64,000 nucleotides of DNA from DASVUC01 sp038237225 (GTDB lineage: Bacteria; Planctomycetota; Phycisphaerae; Tepidisphaerales; Tepidisphaeraceae). The position numbers and the translations under genes are program-made. Below the pieces are notes generated by a model. That model worked only from the letters and a program-made list of their open reading frames with translations. It searched no databases and was not told where the DNA came from. The first letter of the stretch is position 1; each line of letters starts with the position of its first letter. The DNA is taken from assembly GCA_038237225.1 (NCBI GenBank), contig JBBRYX010000019.1, positions 36,109 through 100,108 of the forward strand, in the 5' to 3' direction. Below, piece after piece: positions 16,205-25,211 of this stretch.

Positions 16205-19200
16205 TCAGTCGCGCCGTCGGCGTCGATTGAGCATCGAGCTAAGCCCGAGTGTGCAAAACATCACCGACATCGCCGGCTCCGGAACAGATCCGGTTTGGTA
16301 GAAGTGCTGCGCATCGAAATTCAGTTCAGGCGGTGCCGTGATGGCATCAAATACCCCGGATAGAGTTCCGCCCGAAATGAGGGTGAAGGTCTGGTCGGCG
16401 GACGGAGTGAATCCGTTGATGAAGACAATGTTGAGGGTTCCGCCGAAGTGTGCGGTGCCATTGAGGATGATCTGATCGTAGTCAATGCCCGGGCGGGTGC
16501 CGCCAATCTCCAGCGTGAATGTGCTGGTGCTGTCGAAGACGACGTTATCGAGCGTGACCTGTGCGGGGCTGTGGCCGGGATTGAAGGCGCCGGAGAATTC
16601 GACGTTGCCGGTGTAGGAACCGATACCGTCGACGGTGCCTGCGAAGAGCAGAAGCTGATCCGCTGCGGCGGGGCCATGTACGGTTCCGTCATTCGTAAAA
16701 TTACCCGTAATCGTGGCGAGACCGTCTGCAGAGAGCGTTCGGCCTGAATTGAGCGTCATTCCATGTGCGGCGGTGATCGACCCGCCTGCGGAAAGCACCG
16801 TGGAGGCGCCGAGTTTGGCGCGGTTAACGTCTTGCAGCGTGATTGCCTGAGTGCCGATGTTCAGGATGCCGTCGAATTCAAAGCCTATGGCGCTGGACGC
16901 ATCGCCGACAGCAAGGGCGGTCAGGGATGTGAAAGTGCCATTGCCCGCGAGCGGGCGCTGCACGTCTCCGCCCGCGCGGATTTCAGCAGGCGAATTCACG
17001 CGGACGGTCCCACCAGATCCTGCTAGGCCTGCATTAAGAACCAGCACGCCCTGATTCACGGTCGTGGAGCCGGAGTAAGTGTTTGTTCCGCTTAGGGCCA
17101 AGCTGCCAGTCCCCATTTTCACGGTGCCTCCGGTGCCCGAAACGACGCCGGCAAACGAGGTTGATGTGTTGTCGATTCCGACTGTGAGAGTCCCAGACCC
17201 AAGAAGCACGCGCGAACCTGCCGCACCTTGAAGCGACCCGATCGTTTGATTGTGGTCCATCAGATCAAGGCTGGCGCCTGCGGAGCTCAATTGCAGGGCG
17301 GTACCACTTGGCAAGCTGCCGTTGCCGGGAATTGTGGCACGATAAAGCTGCTGGATCTCCTGAAGGCTAAGCGAGCGGGAGTAGCCGTAGACTTCATCGA
17401 TATAATGCGCAAAGGGCATGGCGATTGAATTGAGGGATCCGATGCGGCTAACGATGTTCTGGACGCCGACAGGCACAGATCCCGCGAGCGCGCCATCGAT
17501 ATAGAAGGACGTATTACCGGCGCTGCCGACGGCGGCAATATGATGCCACCCCAAGCTGACCGTGCTCATATCAAAACCGGATGAGGTGAACACATTGTTT
17601 TCCGCCAGCCCCAATTGATTGGTAGCGGACACTTCGATCGGTCGACGCAGATTGTTCGTCAGGGAGAGAGATCTGATACCGCTCGTGTACAACTCATTGA
17701 ACCATGCGGCTTCGGTCCAGGCAGCGCCTAGGGAATAACCACTGTTCAGGGTCACATTAGAGCCGGCAGTTAACAAGGGAATCGCCTTGCTGCGCAGTTC
17801 GTGGTCAACGACCGCAGACGAAGCCGAGGCGTCAGCGAAGGTACCCGCGCTCCCAAGGTTGGTCCCCGACTTTAGCCCATCGAAGGAGTAGTAAAGGCTG
17901 GGAGTACTCGGGGCGCTCGTTGAAGTGTTAAGCTTAACCACGCCGCTCTCGATCGTGGTGGGGCCGACGTAGCTGTTAACTGCACTTAGCGTCAGCACCT
18001 CAGAGCCTCGCTTCACCAATGAACCGTTTCCACTGATAGCGCCCGGCATGATGGCTCGATCCGAACGGTCGAACGTGATATTGGCACCATTGGCTAGGAC
18101 CACGTTACCAAGCGTCCCGCCGCTGGCGCCGCCCCCCACCAGAAGCTGCCCGCCGGACACCGTGGTGGGACTGGAATTGAAGAAAAAACCTCGAGCGGTA
18201 AGGGTTCCGATGCCAGTTTTCTGGACGCTCCCTGTTCCTCTGATCGTTCCCGAAATAATGCCGTTTCCGAATGATAGAGTTGAGGTTGGGCCGAGACTGA
18301 TGCCACCCGTGTAGTTGGCGGAATCAGCGAGAACGGCAGAGGCGGACCCAAGATTGAGTGCGCCGGTGCCGGCACCAGAGTCGGTGATCGACCCGATCTG
18401 TTGGGTCGCCGCGTTAAGGAACGCGGTGCCGTCAACGCGGAGAACTGTGGATGACGGGAGCGATCCGATGCTGATGAAATTACTGCTAGCGGACACGTTG
18501 ACTGATGTGCTAGCCAATGTGCCACTGGACCCAAGGGTCAGGGCGCCACCGCTAAGGACCGTCGTGCTTCCGGTATACGTCTGCGGCGAATTGAAAAGAG
18601 GTCTCCCACTAGCCTGAACCGACCCAGGCCCAGTAATCTGCCCAAAAAAGGTCGAGGCTCCAGTAAATCTGACAACGGCCTGATTGTCGATCAATCCCTG
18701 AAGGTAGAGCGGATCCCCTTCAAGAACACCACCTCGAACCGTGGTGCCACCTGTATAATTGTTCACCGCAGGATAGTTGGAATTGTTGGTCGATGCTCTC
18801 AGTGAGGTTGTGCCGTTGCCCACCTTAGTCAAAGATCCGTTTCCCGAAATCACACCGGTGTACGACGTACTGCCGTTGTTCCCGCCTATGACGACATCGG
18901 TGCTGCCGACGTCTAATGCCCCGCCCCCGCTGAGCCCTCCCAAGGTAGCAGTCTGCACCCCGTTTAGGTCCAGGCCATTGAAGCAATCGATCATCACCGT
19001 GCTGTTTTTGAGTGCATTGGAGTTTTCCAAGACGACGGTGCCGGCTCCGATGATCAGGTCCCCGCTGAAGGGATTTTCCGCGCTGAGAACGAGCCTCCCG
19101 CGGCCCGTCTTGGTGATTGAGCTACTCCCGTTAAGTGTGCTGTCAATTCGTACGGTGGCGTCAGGATTCTCAACATGAATAGCGCCCGCCTTGCCGATCG

Positions 19201-20263
19201 CTACATCCATGGCGGCGGTACTCCCGTTTCGCAGCGCCAAGGTGTTACCGAGCGTCTCATTGGAGAGGAGCAGACCGCCGACGCCGTTGATGGTGAGCGC
19301 ACCTGCGATGTCAGCCGAAAAATTACTCACGGTTAGATCTCGTGCAGCGGCACGCGAGAGTTCAATCGTGCCGATGGTGTGTTTCCCAAGCCCTAAGTTG
19401 GTGGCCCCGGCGAAGTCAATGCCAATGACCGATGAACTCCCTGATGCGTCAATCAAGGCGCGACGATCAGCGGCCGGCACTGCATCGTTTGCCCAGTTGG
19501 CCCCGTCGAGCCATTGCGAATTGTCGCCCGATGCACCGCCATCCCAGGCCGGCGCAGGCGCCGTAATGAAACGGACGGAATGCCCGCTCACCCCATATAC
19601 GCCGCTATATCCATAACTCGGTGTGACGGACTGCGGATACGGGCTGTGATCGTCGTAGAAAACTCCGAGTATCGTTAAGGGGACTGTCGTAGGAGGCACG
19701 GGTGGCTTGCGAACGCCAAACTCAGTCTCACTACCGTTGATTGAACTGACGCCTGTTACCCCGAGCGTGAAGGTAGCCAGCTTGTATTCCCAAGTTTGGG
19801 AATCGACCGCATGGCCAACGGTTCCTCCACCAAGAATGATTCCCACCTGGGCCCGGCCGGACATGTACCCTGTATCGCCGATTTTAGTGGATGTACTTCC
19901 CCAGTCGATCAAGCCATCGCCGTTCAAATCACTTGAGGTTCCATTAGCTCCGGTCCAATCAAACGGGGCGGCGAGACGTCCGTTCTGAAGACCTCCCGAA
20001 GTCACCGCGCCGCCATTGATCTGCAGGCTGGCGGTGTTCACGGTCATGTTGACGATGGAGTCGTCGGTATGATCGGTGTTGGTCCCGCTCACCTGTGCCC
20101 AAAGCTCAAGCGTGTAATTGCCGACATTGGCGAACTGCGTGTGCGACCCGTCCGAAAAGCGCAGGTCATAAGTCAGTCCCGCTTCGGCGGACCCGGCTAA
20201 GCCCGCGAATACAGCAAGCGCAGCTCGCGCGATGATCGCGCGTCGATTTTTCTGTTGAATCAT
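16205..20263 (-). CDS. Giant PEP-CTERM protein with autotransporter-associated beta-strand repeats and LamG-like domain
   Basis: The 1352-residue surface protein has a signal peptide (about residues 1-28, ending SAEA). An N-terminal domain of about 220 residues follows. Many repeats of about 50-60 residues, of the form GTGSLTKxGxGTLTLSGxNTYxGxTTVxxGxL, are those called autotransporter-associated beta-strand repeats and predict a right-handed beta-helix. A LamG/concanavalin-like jellyroll interrupts the repeats at about residues 795-960 (SLYYSFDGLKSG to YRATIPGNG). The C-terminus is VPEPAMSVMFCTLGLSSM plus RRRRR, a PEP-CTERM signal. It is probably exported and anchored by an exosortase system, serving as an adhesin or matrix fibre. 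Repeat number may vary between strains. Confidence 0.88.
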   Translation of the reverse strand: MIQQKNRRAIIARAALAVFAGLAGSAEAGLTYDLRFSDGSHTQFANVGNYTLELWAQVSGTNTDHTDDSIVNMTVNTASLQINGGAVTSGGLQNGRLAAPFDWTGANGTSSDLNGDGLIDWGSTSTKIGDTGYMSGRAQVGIILGGGTVGHAVDSQTWEYKLATFTLGVTGVSSINGSETEFGVRKPPVPPTTVPLTILGVFYDDHSPYPQSVTPSYGYSGVYGVSGHSVRFITAPAPAWDGGASGDNSQWLDGANWANDAVPAADRRALIDASGSSSVIGIDFAGATNLGLGKHTIGTIELSRAAARDLTVSNFSADIAGALTINGVGGLLLSNETLGNTLALRNGSTAAMDVAIGKAGAIHVENPDATVRIDSTLNGSSSITKTGRGRLVLSAENPFSGDLIIGAGTVVLENSNALKNSTVMIDCFNGLDLNGVQTATLGGLSGGGALDVGSTDVVIGGNNGSTSYTGVISGNGSLTKVGNGTTSLRASTNNSNYPAVNNYTGGTTVRGGVLEGDPLYLQGLIDNQAVVRFTGASTFFGQITGPGSVQASGRPLFNSPQTYTGSTTVLSGGALTLGSSGTLASTSVNVSASSNFISIGSLPSSTVLRVDGTAFLNAATQQIGSITDSGAGTGALNLGSASAVLADSANYTGGISLGPTSTLSFGNGIISGTIRGTGSVQKTGIGTLTARGFFFNSSPTTVSGGQLLVGGGASGGTLGNVVLANGANITFDRSDRAIMPGAISGNGSLVKRGSEVLTLSAVNSYVGPTTIESGVVKLNTSTSAPSTPSLYYSFDGLKSGTNLGSAGTFADASASSAVVDHELRSKAIPLLTAGSNVTLNSGYSLGAAWTEAAWFNELYTSGIRSLSLTNNLRRPIEVSATNQLGLAENNVFTSSGFDMSTVSLGWHHIAAVGSAGNTSFYIDGALAGSVPVGVQNIVSRIGSLNSIAMPFAHYIDEVYGYSRSLSLQEIQQLYRATIPGNGSLPSGTALQLSSAGASLDLMDHNQTIGSLQGAAGSRVLLGSGTLTVGIDNTSTSFAGVVSGTGGTVKMGTGSLALSGTNTYSGSTTVNQGVLVLNAGLAGSGGTVRVNSPAEIRAGGDVQRPLAGNGTFTSLTALAVGDASSAIGFEFDGILNIGTQAITLQDVNRAKLGASTVLSAGGSITAAHGMTLNSGRTLSADGLATITGNFTNDGTVHGPAAADQLLLFAGTVDGIGSYTGNVEFSGAFNPGHSPAQVTLDNVVFDSTSTFTLEIGGTRPGIDYDQIILNGTAHFGGTLNIVFINGFTPSADQTFTLISGGTLSGVFDAITAPPELNFDAQHFYQTGSVPEPAMSVMFCTLGLSSMLNRRRRRD

Positions 20264-20801
20264 GCCCGGAGCCCCTTTTGATTGGAGTTCCGCGATTCTA
20301 CAGGCATGACGTGTCTAAAACAAGGATTTAATCGGAATGACTATGAACGCTGGATGAGAGAATGGTTCGAACAGGGTTTCGAACGGGGAGTGAAAAAAAC
20401 GGTTACGAAACTGCGTAACCGACCAGTTAACAGAGAACCCTGAGAGGATAACTCTTGGGGTTCTTTGCTTTTTGGGCCTGATTTTGTGGGGGCTGGCGAA
20501 GGGGAGAGAGCGCCTGGCTTTCCGATAGAGCGCGGCGCGAGCGCTGAAGTCGGGTGCCGGCGCCGAGAGATTGGCCGTGACTCTCTCTTTCTCTGTTCGC
20601 GTAGCCGCACGAGTTAACAGCACCGTGTCGATCGGTGTCCGATCAGAACCCTGTTACTAGTTACAATGAGGACGATAGGCGCGTCTGCGCCCACTGCTGA
20701 CGAGTGTGCCGCTTTGCAACCGGTAGATCGCGGATTCGTAGCCCGTAAGATTCATCTATGAGCGATCAAAGGACGCGGATCTAGTCGAGACCAAAACCCC
20801 A
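20264..20801. other. Non-coding stretch upstream of the giant PEP-CTERM gene
   Basis: No convincing gene is seen in these 538 bases; short open frames here lack conserved features. It holds a perfect 7-bp dyad at 20401-20420 (GGTTACG and CGTAACC around six bases) and, just after, a strong plus-strand terminator hairpin. A small RNA or a riboregulator could be encoded here. It also contains the promoters of the divergent genes at 20263 and 20802. Confidence 0.4.
20434..20473 (+). terminator. Intrinsic terminator with 13-bp stem, no upstream plus-strand gene
   Basis: Bases 20434-20446 pair fully with 20452-20464 (two G-U pairs) around a GATAA loop, followed by TTGCTTTTT. This is a textbook rho-independent terminator on the plus strand, yet the nearest upstream gene runs the other way. 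It could end a small RNA starting near 20.3 kb, or be an attenuator. Confidence 0.6.
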
Positions 20802-21857
20802 ATGATCATGATTGCTTGGCCCACCACCTTCTTAGCAATTCTCACAGTTGCATCGGCGATAGCGAGTGCCGCAACTCCGGCTGAGGTTAATGTGGCTCGC
20901 GCCAAAATCGTAGGTATTTGGGACGCCACGCCTGCACTCGACCTCGACTTTCTTGAGGCCACCGCCAAGGATCAGCTTCCATTCCTCCGTGCCAACGCGT
21001 TGGGCACGCGCGTCAGCTATCGATTTAAGAGTGATGGAAGTTTCACCAGCATCGTATTGAAGCGCAATGGACGGGAAGTCGGCGTCAACGTGGATCGGCT
21101 TGTCTCGGCGCGAAGCGCGGGAAAATGGTCGATCGTCGAGGCGAGGGGCAAGGATGTGAAGGTGCAGCTTACGCCCGAGAGTGGAAAGCCATTTGATCGT
21201 TCGTTGAAGTTCACGGGCGACGACGAATTCGACATGGAGCTGCCGGAGCTTGAAGAGAAGTTGTTTCAATCGCCGACGCCATTTCGCCGCAACCTCGGCG
21301 AGCGCACTTTGAGCTGGATTCAGGCGCATAACAAAGCGGGACCCAACGCGCCGCTGGTGCGCGCCATGGCGCAGTTTGTCGGATCCGCGTTGAAGAAACG
21401 CGAGGATTTTGCTCTTCGTTTCGGAAAGGACTTGATGAAGTCGGGGAAGGCGACGGAGATCAGCGGCTTCTGCGAGCAGTTTTATGTCCTGGAGCTTTCG
21501 GATGAGCAAGCGAAGCAGCTGAAGCTGGCGGACTCGGAAGTCTCGGCGCTGCATGCGCCGCGAGGCGAGACATTTCCCGTCCTGTCGCCGGCAAAGGTGA
21601 TTGACGTGAAGATGGTCGAGCCGGGCGCGATCGATCTGAGCAAGCCCATTACCGCCACGGTTATCGTGGCGCCGGACAGGGTGGTGCACATCAGCCCCGA
21701 GGGGGGCGATTGCTCCGTCCGCTGCCGCATCGCCTTGGGGAGGTCGTCGGCGGTTCTTACACCTATCACACGTACTCGGATCCCGACTCGACGCAAAGCA
21801 GGTCATCGTGCTCTCACACTGCCTGGACTTCCTGCGGCTGATCGCAAAGAGGTGTGA
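20802..21857 (+). CDS. Secreted hypothetical protein, C-terminus probably frameshifted
   Basis: I do not recognise this 351-residue protein. It has a signal peptide (MIMIAWPTTFLAILTVASAIASA), then KIVGIWDATPALDLDF, an opening like those of secreted lipocalin-like or TIGR03067-type planctomycete domains. A beta-rich part (about residues 60-140) and a helical part (about 170-250) follow. Up to about VVHISPEGG (near residue 303) the sequence looks conserved. After that it becomes basic and irregular (RTRIPTRRKAGHR), which suggests loss of frame near the run of G at 21701. The last codons overlap the AAA-ATPase remnant in another frame. It may be the survivor of a deletion that joined two genes. 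Confidence 0.55.
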   Translation: MIMIAWPTTFLAILTVASAIASAATPAEVNVARAKIVGIWDATPALDLDFLEATAKDQLPFLRANALGTRVSYRFKSDGSFTSIVLKRNGREVGVNVDRLVSARSAGKWSIVEARGKDVKVQLTPESGKPFDRSLKFTGDDEFDMELPELEEKLFQSPTPFRRNLGERTLSWIQAHNKAGPNAPLVRAMAQFVGSALKKREDFALRFGKDLMKSGKATEISGFCEQFYVLELSDEQAKQLKLADSEVSALHAPRGETFPVLSPAKVIDVKMVEPGAIDLSKPITATVIVAPDRVVHISPEGGDCSVRCRIALGRSSAVLTPITRTRIPTRRKAGHRALTLPGLPAADRKEV

Positions 21858-22296
21858 CAAGTCCGCACTGAAGACGCTGCAGATTGACAGACACAATTCG
21901 ATCGACTCGCGCATAACTGAGCTCGATCTCGATGATGAGGCGGCGGCCCAAGTGGACAAAGACGTCATTCAGTTGCGCAGCTACTACATGGGCGACGACA
22001 AGAACGCCGCGGCGACGGTGAGGTGCATCCGTCCGCTGCTGGAAAACCACATCCGGAAAATGGCCCCTGACCATGCGCCGGCTGGCAACGGCTGGCTCGG
22101 CGACTTCTTGAAGAAGATCCGAGAAGCTGATTCGACGTCAGCGCTCGCAATGTTCAAATCCATCTATGACGATCTCGATCAGCTCAACGAGTACACCGCG
22201 CCTTACGCGCACGATTCCGGGATGTCAGCCCCGATCGACGATGGCGAGCTAGCCGTAAATGCACGGCTCACGCTTGAGGTGATCGGCCGGCTGTAA
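21784..22296 (+). pseudogene. C-terminal remnant of an AAA-type ATPase (AAA_13/RloC-like)
   Basis: In the frame ending at 22296 the sequence begins RLDAKQVIVLSHCLDFLRLIAKR. This is the strand and H-loop region that closes the ATPase domain of large AAA_13-type proteins, followed by about 160 helical residues. The P-loop, coiled coils and signature expected several hundred residues upstream are missing; the bases before it belong to a different gene. It is therefore a fragment, probably of a defence-type ATPase (RloC, PrrC-associated or similar); that assignment rests on motif resemblance. A GTG at 21808 could start translation of the fragment, but without a P-loop it cannot be an active ATPase. 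Confidence 0.6.
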
Positions 22297-22513
22297 CAGA
22301 TCCTCTCCAAGATTTGATTCTTGGTCGCCTTCGGTCGCCGGTGTGGGACGGGTGCTTTAGCGGCATGGCGGGCAGCGCCTACAATGGCCGCCCCACCACA
22401 GACCGGCGGACGAAGCACGCGCTGATCCCCCGCGCGGTCTTCCGAGCCCGAGGGCCCCGGGAGGGGAGCTTACTTAAGGCATTCTTCGGCCGGAGCGAAT
22501 GCGATCTCGATGC

Positions 22514-23464
22514 TCAACGGTTTACAACAAGGCATTCGCAAATCATGTCATGCAGCGCCTGCTTTTTCTCAGTCCATCCAGCCATACAGTAGCCGATTGT
22601 CAGGGTCATCGATGAAAGGAATTTACCGAAATGCCGACCGGTCGCACGCAGGAACGAGATCTGTCGCCCATTCGTGTCCGTCACTCGGATACCACATGCC
22701 AGCTTGCCAGGCGTCGCCCTCAGGGAAGAGCTTTCAAAGCATGCGAAGTACAACCAGTTCACCACTACAACTGCGACATCGATAAGAATGATCATCAGTT
22801 GCGCGGTGTCGGTACGAACTCGATCACCAAGGAGAATCGCAATAAAAAAACCAGCGATGAATATGATGATTATGCTGATCACCGTCCCGATGATCCCATC
22901 GACAAAGGCTGCTCCGAATCTGCGCCAGAACCCTGCATACGACGGTTCATGCGCCGTGGCATCCATCTTGCCTTTGTGGCGGAGGTAGATCGGAGCGAGA
23001 AAGCTAATCTGGCGTGCAGCACACGTTGCGGTTTCGTCGTTACGCCAGACGGCGGCATCCGCCGACAAGCTTCCATTCTCTGCCAAAGTCACCAAAACTG
23101 TTTCCGCGACTGGACCGACCACACTGCCATCTTGGGAGAAGAAGTAGGACCTTGCAGTGGGCTCGGCCGCACGGCTTATTCCGTATTCCAGAACATCAGG
23201 CGCTTGAGTGGCAATTTCGACCTTACCTTCATCTACCACAGCAACAGCCGTCGATGCCGTGGACGCCGCACCGGAGGACGTGACGGAATAAGTTGAGGGG
23301 AATAGGTCTTCGTACTCACCTGCGGCCGTCCACTGAACTTGGTCTGCTGAGACTTCGTGAACCCGTGACAATGTTCCCCGGCGAGACATTTTCTGCAGCT
23401 CTTCCAGCTGAAACGGCCCAGTAATTCTGCCTCGGGAGCGAACGTAATATTGAATGTCGTTCAT
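22514..23464 (-). CDS. GYF_2 and RDD domain membrane protein
   Basis: The 316-residue protein starts with a GYF_2-like domain (YYVRSRGRITGPFQLEELQKM), whose GPF and LxxM pattern binds peptides. A second copy of that motif is seen around YFFSQDGSVVGPVAETVLVTL. The C-terminal 130 residues are an RDD domain: FWRRFGAAFVDGIIG, two to three membrane helices (IISIIIIFIAGFFIAILL, LMIILIDVAVVVVNWLYF) and the conserved TPGKLACGIRV. RDD proteins are thought to be transporters or membrane-assembly factors; the function here is unknown. The ATG at 23464 precedes the GYF strand. A small gene ends 28 bp upstream on the same strand. Base composition is less GC-rich than in neighbouring genes. Confidence 0.85.
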   Translation of the reverse strand: MNDIQYYVRSRGRITGPFQLEELQKMSRRGTLSRVHEVSADQVQWTAAGEYEDLFPSTYSVTSSGAASTASTAVAVVDEGKVEIATQAPDVLEYGISRAAEPTARSYFFSQDGSVVGPVAETVLVTLAENGSLSADAAVWRNDETATCAARQISFLAPIYLRHKGKMDATAHEPSYAGFWRRFGAAFVDGIIGTVISIIIIFIAGFFIAILLGDRVRTDTAQLMIILIDVAVVVVNWLYFACFESSSLRATPGKLACGIRVTDTNGRQISFLRATGRHFGKFLSSMTLTIGYCMAGWTEKKQALHDMICECLVVNR

Positions 23465-23492
23465 GAAATCAGTGGCCTGCTTGCGATTGCGG

Positions 23493-23951
23493 CTATTTAG
23501 AAACGAATGCCATGGTGCCGTCTGTGAATGGCCTGAGGGCCTCTTCATTCGGCACCCACTTGCCGCCCTTCACTTCCCCAACCGTAACCACCACCTTGTC
23601 GATCGGTGATACGGCAGTCACGTTCCCTTCTTTGACCGAAGTTGACGAATCTAGCACAAGCGTCCAGCCAGACTCCTCGCGCTCCAAGACCCCGGACAAC
23701 GACGACGCCATCGCAAGCGAGCCTTTCAGCTTCGCAGTTCGCATTGTGACAGCATCACGGATCACGTCTAGTGACGGCAAGAGACGAACCGCTTCTACAA
23801 AATTTTCTCTCGCTGCGTTTGCATCACTGTCGTCTGGGTTCATCCACAAGACAGCATCGCCGTTTAGCGCGCCCAAGCTCGTTGAGAGCGCATGGAATGC
23901 TCCTTCGCTCAGAGAGCGTTCCCACCACAAAATGCCACAAAAACGCCACAA
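23493..23951 (-). CDS. Hypothetical protein, start uncertain
   Basis: I do not recognise this protein. The visible frame gives up to 152 residues, but the first codon is a TTG without a ribosome binding site and the first 15 residues (tryptophan-rich) look like untranslated sequence; a start further in is possible. The body has two helical blocks (NAARENFVEAVRLLPSLDVIRDAV) and a beta-rich end (GWTLVLDSS, KVVVTVGEVKGGKWVPN). No signal peptide or membrane segment is evident. It precedes the GYF/RDD gene by 28 bp and lies between that gene and the terminator of tRNA-Sec, so it may be a shortened remnant at a tRNA-adjacent insertion site. Confidence 0.45.
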   Translation of the reverse strand: MWRFCGILWWERSLSEGAFHALSTSLGALNGDAVLWMNPDDSDANAARENFVEAVRLLPSLDVIRDAVTMRTAKLKGSLAMASSLSGVLEREESGWTLVLDSSTSVKEGNVTAVSPIDKVVVTVGEVKGGKWVPNEEALRPFTDGTMAFVSK

Positions 23952-23976
23952 ACGGGTGGTTCTAACGACGTGCTAG

Positions 23977-24019
23977 AAAAGCAAACGCCCGTGAATCAAG
24001 AAGTTATGACTCACGGGCG
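23977..24019 (-). terminator. Terminator downstream of tRNA-Sec
   Basis: On the minus strand a hairpin with perfect arms CGCCCGTGA and TCACGGGCG (23986-24019) is followed by TTTGCTTTTC. It lies about ten bases after the 3' end of tRNA-Sec and is the likely end of that transcript. Confidence 0.6.
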
Positions 24020-24029
24020 GCTGGGTAAG

Positions 24030-24125
24030 CGGAGAGGGTAGGAATCGAACCTACCTCGTCCCGCGCGAGGCGGGGCGACGGCGGTTTTGAAGACCGCGGG
24101 GGCCACCAGGCACCCACAACTCTCC
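24030..24125 (-). tRNA. selC: tRNA-Sec (anticodon UCA)
   Basis: The minus-strand sequence from 24125 to 24030 folds as a long tRNA. It has GGAGAG and CTCTCC acceptor arms, a GCGGTCTTCAAAACCGC anticodon arm with TCA at 24090-24088, a long G/C-rich variable arm and a GTAGGTTCGATTCCTAC T-arm. The 96-base length, TCA anticodon and extended variable arm identify the selenocysteine tRNA; the 3' CCA is not encoded. It inserts selenocysteine at UGA in selenoprotein mRNAs. fdhD lies 61 bp upstream on the same strand, linking it to a formate dehydrogenase presumably encoded elsewhere. selA, selB and selD are not in this window. Confidence 0.9.
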
Positions 24126-24186
24126 GGAAAGTGGATAGAGCGTAGCGACTCGCGGGACGGGCGTCGATCAAATGTTGCACGGAGAT

Positions 24187-24999
24187 TCATGTCGCGTCGA
24201 CGATGCCGATCACGTGTTCGGGGTGCGCGTAGATGTTCATTCGGCGGTCGCGCAGAAAGCCAATCAGGGTTTGGCCATTCTCTGTTGCGAAATCTACCGC
24301 GAGTGTCGACGGCGCGGAGATGGCGGCGATGACTCCGATCCTGGCGGCTAACGCTTTCTGCACGATCTCGAAAGAAGAGCGTCCGCTGACTACGAGCACA
24401 TGTCGATCGAGCGGCAGCATTCCGTGGAGCAGCGACCAGCCGATGACTTTATCGACGGCGTTGTGCCGGCCGACGTCTTCGCGGAGCACGAGCAGATCGC
24501 CGATATGACTGAAGATCGCGGCTGCGTGCAGGCCGCCGGTTCGGCTGAACGTGGCTTGGGCATTACGCATGATCGCGGGCAGGCGCAGAATCACTTCTGC
24601 ATCGACACGAACGTTGGCCGACACCGGTGGGTGTCGTTGGTGAATCGACTCGATGGTTGCTTTTCCGCAAACGCCACAACTGGATGATGCGAACACGTGC
24701 CGCGTGAGTTGGTCGAAGTCCACCACCACATCGGGGGCCAGGATGACATTCAGGATATTTCCCTGTTCGTTTCTGCCGCAGGGTTCCATGCGCAGGACAT
24801 CCGTCTGCGCGCGGATTAGACCTTCGGTCAGGAGAAAACCGGCCGCCAGTTCGTCATCGTGTCCTGGGGTGCGCATGGTGACGCTGATCGCCCGCCCGCG
24901 CACGCGGATCTCGAGTGGCTCCTCTTGCGAAAGCTCGTCGGGGCCGGAATGAGCCTCCCCATTCTCCCATCGCACAACTTGTCGAATATTGCTGTTCAA
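24187..24999 (-). CDS. fdhD: Formate dehydrogenase accessory sulfurtransferase FdhD
   Basis: The 270-residue protein matches FdhD throughout: EEPLEIRVRGRAISVTMRTPGHDDELAAGFL near the start, the catalytic cysteine pair in SSSCGVCGK (about residues 110-118), the TGGLHAAAIF segment and the LREDVGRHNAVDKVIG signature. FdhD passes sulfur from IscS to the molybdenum or tungsten bis-MGD cofactor of formate dehydrogenase. It lies immediately upstream of tRNA-Sec on the same strand, fitting a selenocysteine-containing formate dehydrogenase outside the window. The first codon is a TTG with AGGCGG upstream; a GTG a few codons inside is an alternative. It is divergent from the STAND NTPase gene. Confidence 0.93.
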   Translation of the reverse strand: MNSNIRQVVRWENGEAHSGPDELSQEEPLEIRVRGRAISVTMRTPGHDDELAAGFLLTEGLIRAQTDVLRMEPCGRNEQGNILNVILAPDVVVDFDQLTRHVFASSSCGVCGKATIESIHQRHPPVSANVRVDAEVILRLPAIMRNAQATFSRTGGLHAAAIFSHIGDLLVLREDVGRHNAVDKVIGWSLLHGMLPLDRHVLVVSGRSSFEIVQKALAARIGVIAAISAPSTLAVDFATENGQTLIGFLRDRRMNIYAHPEHVIGIVDAT

Positions 25000-25211
25000 A
25001 ACTTGCCGCCTACGCCGAAAACCGGCGATATTTATTTTGAGCCACGATGAATCATTAAGTCTAAATCACTGTGCAACGCAAATCGGTCGAACGGAGTTTG
25101 CGATTGCCCTGATGGGTGAGGCAAGGATTTCTAGGCACGCGAGCGCCCGCACGCTACAATGCGTGCGCCGACGGTGGCGTGATCGCCGTGGTTTTGAAAA
25201 AGGGGCATCTT

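Noticed and set aside
24030..24125. tRNA-Ser or tRNA-Leu as the identity of the long-variable-arm tRNA
   Set aside because: The anticodon loop CTTCAAA gives TCA, and length and context beside fdhD fit selenocysteine.
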